Of a stretch of 64,000 nucleotides of DNA, positions 61,010 to 64,000 are shown piece after piece. This DNA is from Amycolatopsis sp. CA-126428 (lineage in GTDB: Bacteria; Actinomycetota; Actinomycetes; Mycobacteriales; Pseudonocardiaceae), in contig NZ_PPHF01000001.1 of the NCBI RefSeq assembly GCF_002904335.1, positions 1 to 64,000 on the forward strand, given 5' to 3'. The notes under the pieces are model-generated. The model saw only the letters and a list, made by a program, of their open reading frames with translations. It was not told where the DNA came from and searched no databases. Position numbers and translations under genes: made by a program. How positions within the stretch are numbered: the first letter of the stretch is position 1; each line of letters begins with the position of its first letter.

Positions 61010-61507
61010 TCAGGCGCGCGCGAACGAGAGCGTCTCGCCCTCGACACCGCGGAGCCACAGGTCCTGCGCGGCCGCCGCCATCTCGGCCAGGCCCTCCTCG
61101 ATCGTGGCGAACACGTTGCCGGGCACCCAGCCCGCGTCGCCGTTGATCAGCAGGTTGTTGCGGCCGTAGAAGATCGCCAGGTCGGTCGCGCCCTGGTCGC
61201 TGTGCGCCTCACTGTCCTCGTCGTAGCCGTACGCCGGGTTGCCGATTTCCCAGGCCTCGAAACCGAAGTAGACGACGTCGCCGGGGATCGGCGTGATCGT
61301 CGGGTTCTCCCGGCCCGGCTTGGGTTCCGCGAACGGCGGCACCAGCGTGTAGACCTCGTTGCGCGCGTACTTCGCGTGGTAGGCGGAACCGCTCTGCGGC
61401 AACGCGTCCCAGACCGCTTTGCAGGTCCGCGGTGCTTCGTCGTCCAGCAGCCGGGCGCGGCAGGAGACGCCGCGCTTGTCGAGGGTGATCGTGATGTACC
61501 GGGCCAC
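61010..61507 (-). CDS. DUF3830 (cyclophilin-like) family protein
   Basis: A 165-residue protein (KRGVSCRARLLDDEAPRTCK, AVWDALPQSGSAYHAKYARN, GDVVYFGF) of the DUF3830 cyclophilin-like fold, whose role is unknown. ITPIPGDVVYFGFEAWEIGN and FYGRNNLLINGDAGWVPGNV are conserved. GTG61507 has GGGGAG seven bases upstream and lies two bases after the aminotransferase stop, so it is in the same operon and probably serves the same catabolic route. Confidence 0.82.
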   Translation of the reverse strand: MARYITITLDKRGVSCRARLLDDEAPRTCKAVWDALPQSGSAYHAKYARNEVYTLVPPFAEPKPGRENPTITPIPGDVVYFGFEAWEIGNPAYGYDEDSEAHSDQGATDLAIFYGRNNLLINGDAGWVPGNVFATIEEGLAEMAAAAQDLWLRGVEGETLSFARA

Positions 61508-61509
61508 GC

Positions 61510-62766
61510 TCAGCTCCCCGTGACCGAGGCGACGACGTCGCCCCAGATCCGCAGCGCGTCGTCGACCTGCTCGGCGGTGACGACCAGCGGCGGCACCATC
61601 CGGACGACGTTCATGTACGGCCCGCAGGTGAGCAGCAGCAGACCGCTCTTCGCCGCCGCCTGCTGGGCGGCCTGCGCGGTGGCCGTGTCGGGCTCGCCGT
61701 CGGCGGTGCTGAACTCCGAGCCGACCAGCAGCCCGAGCCCGCGCACCTCGCCGATCGACGGCGTCTTGTCCGCGATCACCCGCGCACCTTCGAGCAGCTG
61801 GCGGCCGCGCTCGGCGGCGTTCCCGACGAGGTTCTCCTGCTGGATGACCTCGAGCGTCGCGATCGCCGCGGCGCACGAAACCGCGTTGCCACCGTACGTC
61901 CCGCCCTGCGACCCCGGGTACGCCTTCGCCATCAACTCCTGCGAAGCGGCGATGCCGGACAAGGGGAAGCCGCTGGCCAGGCCCTTCGCGATGAGGACGA
62001 CGTCGGGGGAGACGTCGAAGTGGTCGTGGCCCCAGAACTTCCCGGTGCGGCCGAAGCCGGTCTGGATCTCGTCGACGACGAGCAGGATGCCGTGCCGGTC
62101 GGCGCGCTCGCGCAGCCCGGCCAGGAACTCGGTGTTCGCCGGGACGTACCCGCCCTCGCCCAGCACGGGTTCGACGAAGAACGCGGCGGTCTCGTTCGGC
62201 GCGCAGACGGTCTGGAACAGGTAGTCCAGCTCGCGCAGGGCGAACTTCGTCGCCGTCCGCTCGTCCCAGCCGTAGTGGTAGGCGTACGGGAACGGCGCGA
62301 CGTGCACCCCGGCCATCAGCGGGCCGATGCCGGCGCTGAACCGCGTCCCGGACGTCGTCATGGACGCGGCGGCGACCGTCCGGCCGTGGAAGCCGCCCTG
62401 GAAGACGATGACGTTCGGGCGCTTGGTCGCCTGCCGCGAAAGCCGCAACGCCGCTTCGACGGCTTCACTGCCCGAGTTCGCGTAGAAGAGCGAGTCGAGC
62501 CCGCTCGGCAGGACCTCGCCGAGGCGTTCGGTCAGCTCGAGGAGCGGCTTGTGCATGACCGTCGTGTACTGGCCGTGGACGAGCTTGCCGATCTGCTCCT
62601 GCGCGGCCCGCACGACGTGGGGGTGGCAGTGCCCGGTGCTCGTGACGCCGATGCCGGCGGTGAAGTCGAGGTGGCGTTTGCCCTCGACGTCGTAGAGGTA
62701 AACCCCTTCACCGTGGTCGACCACGACGGGCGTTGCCTGCTTGAGCAGCGGAGAGAGCTGGGCCAC
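61510..62766 (-). CDS. Class III aminotransferase (4-aminobutyrate transaminase type)
   Basis: A 418-residue PLP enzyme. ANSGSEAVEAALRLSRQATK and GGFHGRT contact PLP, the Asp is in LLVVDEIQTGFGRTGKFW (in part DEIQTGFGRTG), and the Schiff-base lysine is in LIAKGLASG. Together with the divergent semialdehyde dehydrogenase this is a GabT/GabD-style pair that turns an omega-amino acid into a dicarboxylate; the exact amine is unproved. GTG62766 has GAGGAG seven bases upstream and gives the usual length. An FCD/GntR-like operator is 35 bases upstream. Confidence 0.9.
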   Translation of the reverse strand: MAQLSPLLKQATPVVVDHGEGVYLYDVEGKRHLDFTAGIGVTSTGHCHPHVVRAAQEQIGKLVHGQYTTVMHKPLLELTERLGEVLPSGLDSLFYANSGSEAVEAALRLSRQATKRPNVIVFQGGFHGRTVAAASMTTSGTRFSAGIGPLMAGVHVAPFPYAYHYGWDERTATKFALRELDYLFQTVCAPNETAAFFVEPVLGEGGYVPANTEFLAGLRERADRHGILLVVDEIQTGFGRTGKFWGHDHFDVSPDVVLIAKGLASGFPLSGIAASQELMAKAYPGSQGGTYGGNAVSCAAAIATLEVIQQENLVGNAAERGRQLLEGARVIADKTPSIGEVRGLGLLVGSEFSTADGEPDTATAQAAQQAAAKSGLLLLTCGPYMNVVRMVPPLVVTAEQVDDALRIWGDVVASVTGS

Positions 62767-62800
62767 AGCGTGCTCCTCGGTCGGTCCGATCTGGTTGTCG

Positions 62801-62812
62801 ATTGTTGACAAT
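62801..62812. promoter_or_regulatory. FCD/GntR-type operator between gabT- and gabD-like genes
   Basis: ATTGT-TG-ACAAT is a dyad with two-base centre, the form bound by FadR/FCD-subfamily GntR repressors. It lies 35 bp from one start and 46 bp from the other and could govern both directions. The regulator gene is not in the window. Confidence 0.65.
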
Positions 62813-62857
62813 ATCCATAGCATGGCTTTCGGGACAACACGTGAGGAGCAAGTCGGG

Positions 62858-64000
62858 ATGAGCGCGAGCACCGAGTCCGGCGTCGTCGAGGCGGTCGGCA
62901 AGGAACTGTTCATCGGCGGCAAGTGGGTCGCCGCCCAGGACGGCAAGACCTTCCCGGTGGTCGACCCGGCCACCGGCAACGAGCTTTGTCACGTCGCCGA
63001 CGCCTCGCCGTCGGACGGCGTCGCGGCGCTGGACGCCGCCGTCGCGGCGCAGGCCGATTTCGCGAAGATGGCCCCCCGTGAGCGCGGCGAGATCCTGCGC
63101 CGCGCCTTCGAGCTGCTGATGCGGCGCCAGGAGGAACTGGCGCTGCTGATGACCCTGGAGATGGGCAAGCCGATCGCCGAGTCGAAGGGCGAGATCGCCT
63201 ACGCCGCGGAGTTCTTCCGCTGGTTCGCCGAGGAGGCCGTCCGCATCGACGGCGGCTACGCGACCGCCCCCAACGGCGCCGGCCGGTTCCTGATCACCAA
63301 GCAGCCGGTCGGGCCGGCGCTGCTGATCACGCCGTGGAACTTCCCGATGGCGATGGGCACCCGCAAGATCGGCCCGGCGATCGCCGCCGGCTGCACGTCG
63401 GTGATCAAGCCCGCCGCCCAGACGCCGCTGTCGATGCTCGCGCTGGCCGGCATCCTCGCCGAGGCGGGCCTGCCCGAGGGCGTGCTCAACGTCGTCACGA
63501 CCAGCGACTCCGGCGGCGTGATGGAGCCGCTGATCCGCGACGGCCGCGCCCGCAAGCTCTCCTTCACCGGCTCCACCGGGGTCGGCCGCAAGCTCCTGGA
63601 ACAGTGCGCCGACAAGGTCCTGCGCACGTCGATGGAGCTGGGCGGCAACGCCCCCTTCCTGGTCTTCGAGGACGCGGACATGGACGCCGCCATCGACGGC
63701 GCCATGCAGGCGAAGATGCGCAACATCGGCGAGGCCTGCACCGCGGCGAACCGGTTCTACGTGCAGCGCGGCGTCGTCGACGAGTTCGCGCGGCGGCTGA
63801 CCGAGCGCATGCGGGCGCTGCCGATGGGCCGCGGCACCGAGAAGGACGTCGTGGTCGGCCCGCTGATCGACGAGAAGGCCGTCGAGAAGGTGACCGAACT
63901 GGTCAAGGACGCCACCGACCGCGGCGCTCGGATCCTCACCGGCGGGTCCGCCGTCGACGGGCCGGGCCACTTCTACCCGGCCACCGTGCTCGCCGACGTC
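62858..64000 (+). CDS. gabD: NAD(P)-dependent succinate-semialdehyde dehydrogenase (partial, cut by window end)
   Basis: The first 381 residues of an aldehyde dehydrogenase. The N-terminus ELFIGGKWVAAQDGKTFPVV, cofactor segment ITPWNFPMAMGTRKIGPAIA (Asn in PWNF), SFTGSTGVGRKLL, the general base Glu in MELGGNAPFLVF and the nucleophile Cys in NIGEACTAANRF are all present. The GEACTAANR site and MRNIGEAC context are those of actinobacterial succinate-semialdehyde dehydrogenases. GAGGAG lies before ATG62858. About 75-100 residues of the C-terminus lie beyond position 64000. It is divergent from the aminotransferase with an operator between. Confidence 0.92.
   Translation, partial: MSASTESGVVEAVGKELFIGGKWVAAQDGKTFPVVDPATGNELCHVADASPSDGVAALDAAVAAQADFAKMAPRERGEILRRAFELLMRRQEELALLMTLEMGKPIAESKGEIAYAAEFFRWFAEEAVRIDGGYATAPNGAGRFLITKQPVGPALLITPWNFPMAMGTRKIGPAIAAGCTSVIKPAAQTPLSMLALAGILAEAGLPEGVLNVVTTSDSGGVMEPLIRDGRARKLSFTGSTGVGRKLLEQCADKVLRTSMELGGNAPFLVFEDADMDAAIDGAMQAKMRNIGEACTAANRFYVQRGVVDEFARRLTERMRALPMGRGTEKDVVVGPLIDEKAVEKVTELVKDATDRGARILTGGSAVDGPGHFYPATVLADV

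Overview
The window is about 70% GC, almost fully coding, rich in GTG starts and ATGA/GTGA overlaps. It carries many paralogous acyl-CoA enzymes, a PucR regulator, a YbaB/WXG100-like secretion cassette and tandem DUF574 methyltransferases. This points to a chromosome of a filamentous actinomycete of the Pseudonocardiaceae, most like Amycolatopsis (inference from gene content and style, not from a marker gene). No rRNA, tRNA, CRISPR array, transposase or integrase was seen.

Layout. 1-9.3 kb: an OmpR-type response regulator behind a 16-bp tandem repeat, alanine dehydrogenase, a quinone oxidoreductase with a MerR-type leaderless promoter, a PPOX-family protein, a secreted M43-like metalloprotease, a PucR regulator divergent from a methyltransferase, a small unknown protein and an FAD monooxygenase. 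9.5-12 kb: metY-metX methionine synthesis operon. 12-19.6 kb: a TetR gene and an acyl-CoA carboxylase (beta, alpha) plus acyl-CoA dehydrogenase operon that share the operator GTTAGCG-N2-CGCTAAC; a small secreted protein and an SGNH lipase lie between them. 19.6-21.8 kb: YbaB-like, WXG100-like and large multidomain proteins of an ESX-type export cassette. 21.9-30 kb: a methionine aminopeptidase with a palindromic operator, a GNAT enzyme, a frameshifted secreted-protein gene, an SDR plus alpha/beta hydrolase pair, a FadE24/FadE23-like acyl-CoA dehydrogenase pair, and an LtrA membrane protein.

30.0-40.3 kb is the most unusual region. Four + strand genes encode a class III nucleotide cyclase-like protein with a C-terminal effector-associated domain (EAD2-like), a VMAP-type protein with the matching N-terminal domain, a MoxR-type AAA+ ATPase, and a 1480-residue vWA/NB-ARC/TPR protein resembling FxsT. 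They converge on a two-gene - strand unit made of a 60-residue RiPP-like precursor and a stand-alone HExxH peptide beta-hydroxylase-like enzyme. I read this as a ternary vWA-MoxR-VMAP conflict system joined to a modified-peptide pathway that lacks the usual radical SAM partner. It is the best candidate here for an undescribed system.

40.4-64 kb: a double-TetR regulator divergent from fadA-fadB beta-oxidation genes, a secreted GH92 alpha-mannosidase, a histidine kinase/response regulator/MMPL transporter cluster, a DUF3761 lipoprotein, an MFS exporter, three tandem DUF574 methyltransferases, an FAD-linked hydroxyacid dehydrogenase plus ThDP enzyme pair, two roadblock-type proteins, an aldo/keto reductase, and a GABA-type catabolic locus (aminotransferase plus DUF3830 protein, divergent from a semialdehyde dehydrogenase cut by the window end) with an FCD/GntR-type operator between. 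Bidirectional hairpin terminators separate several convergent pairs.
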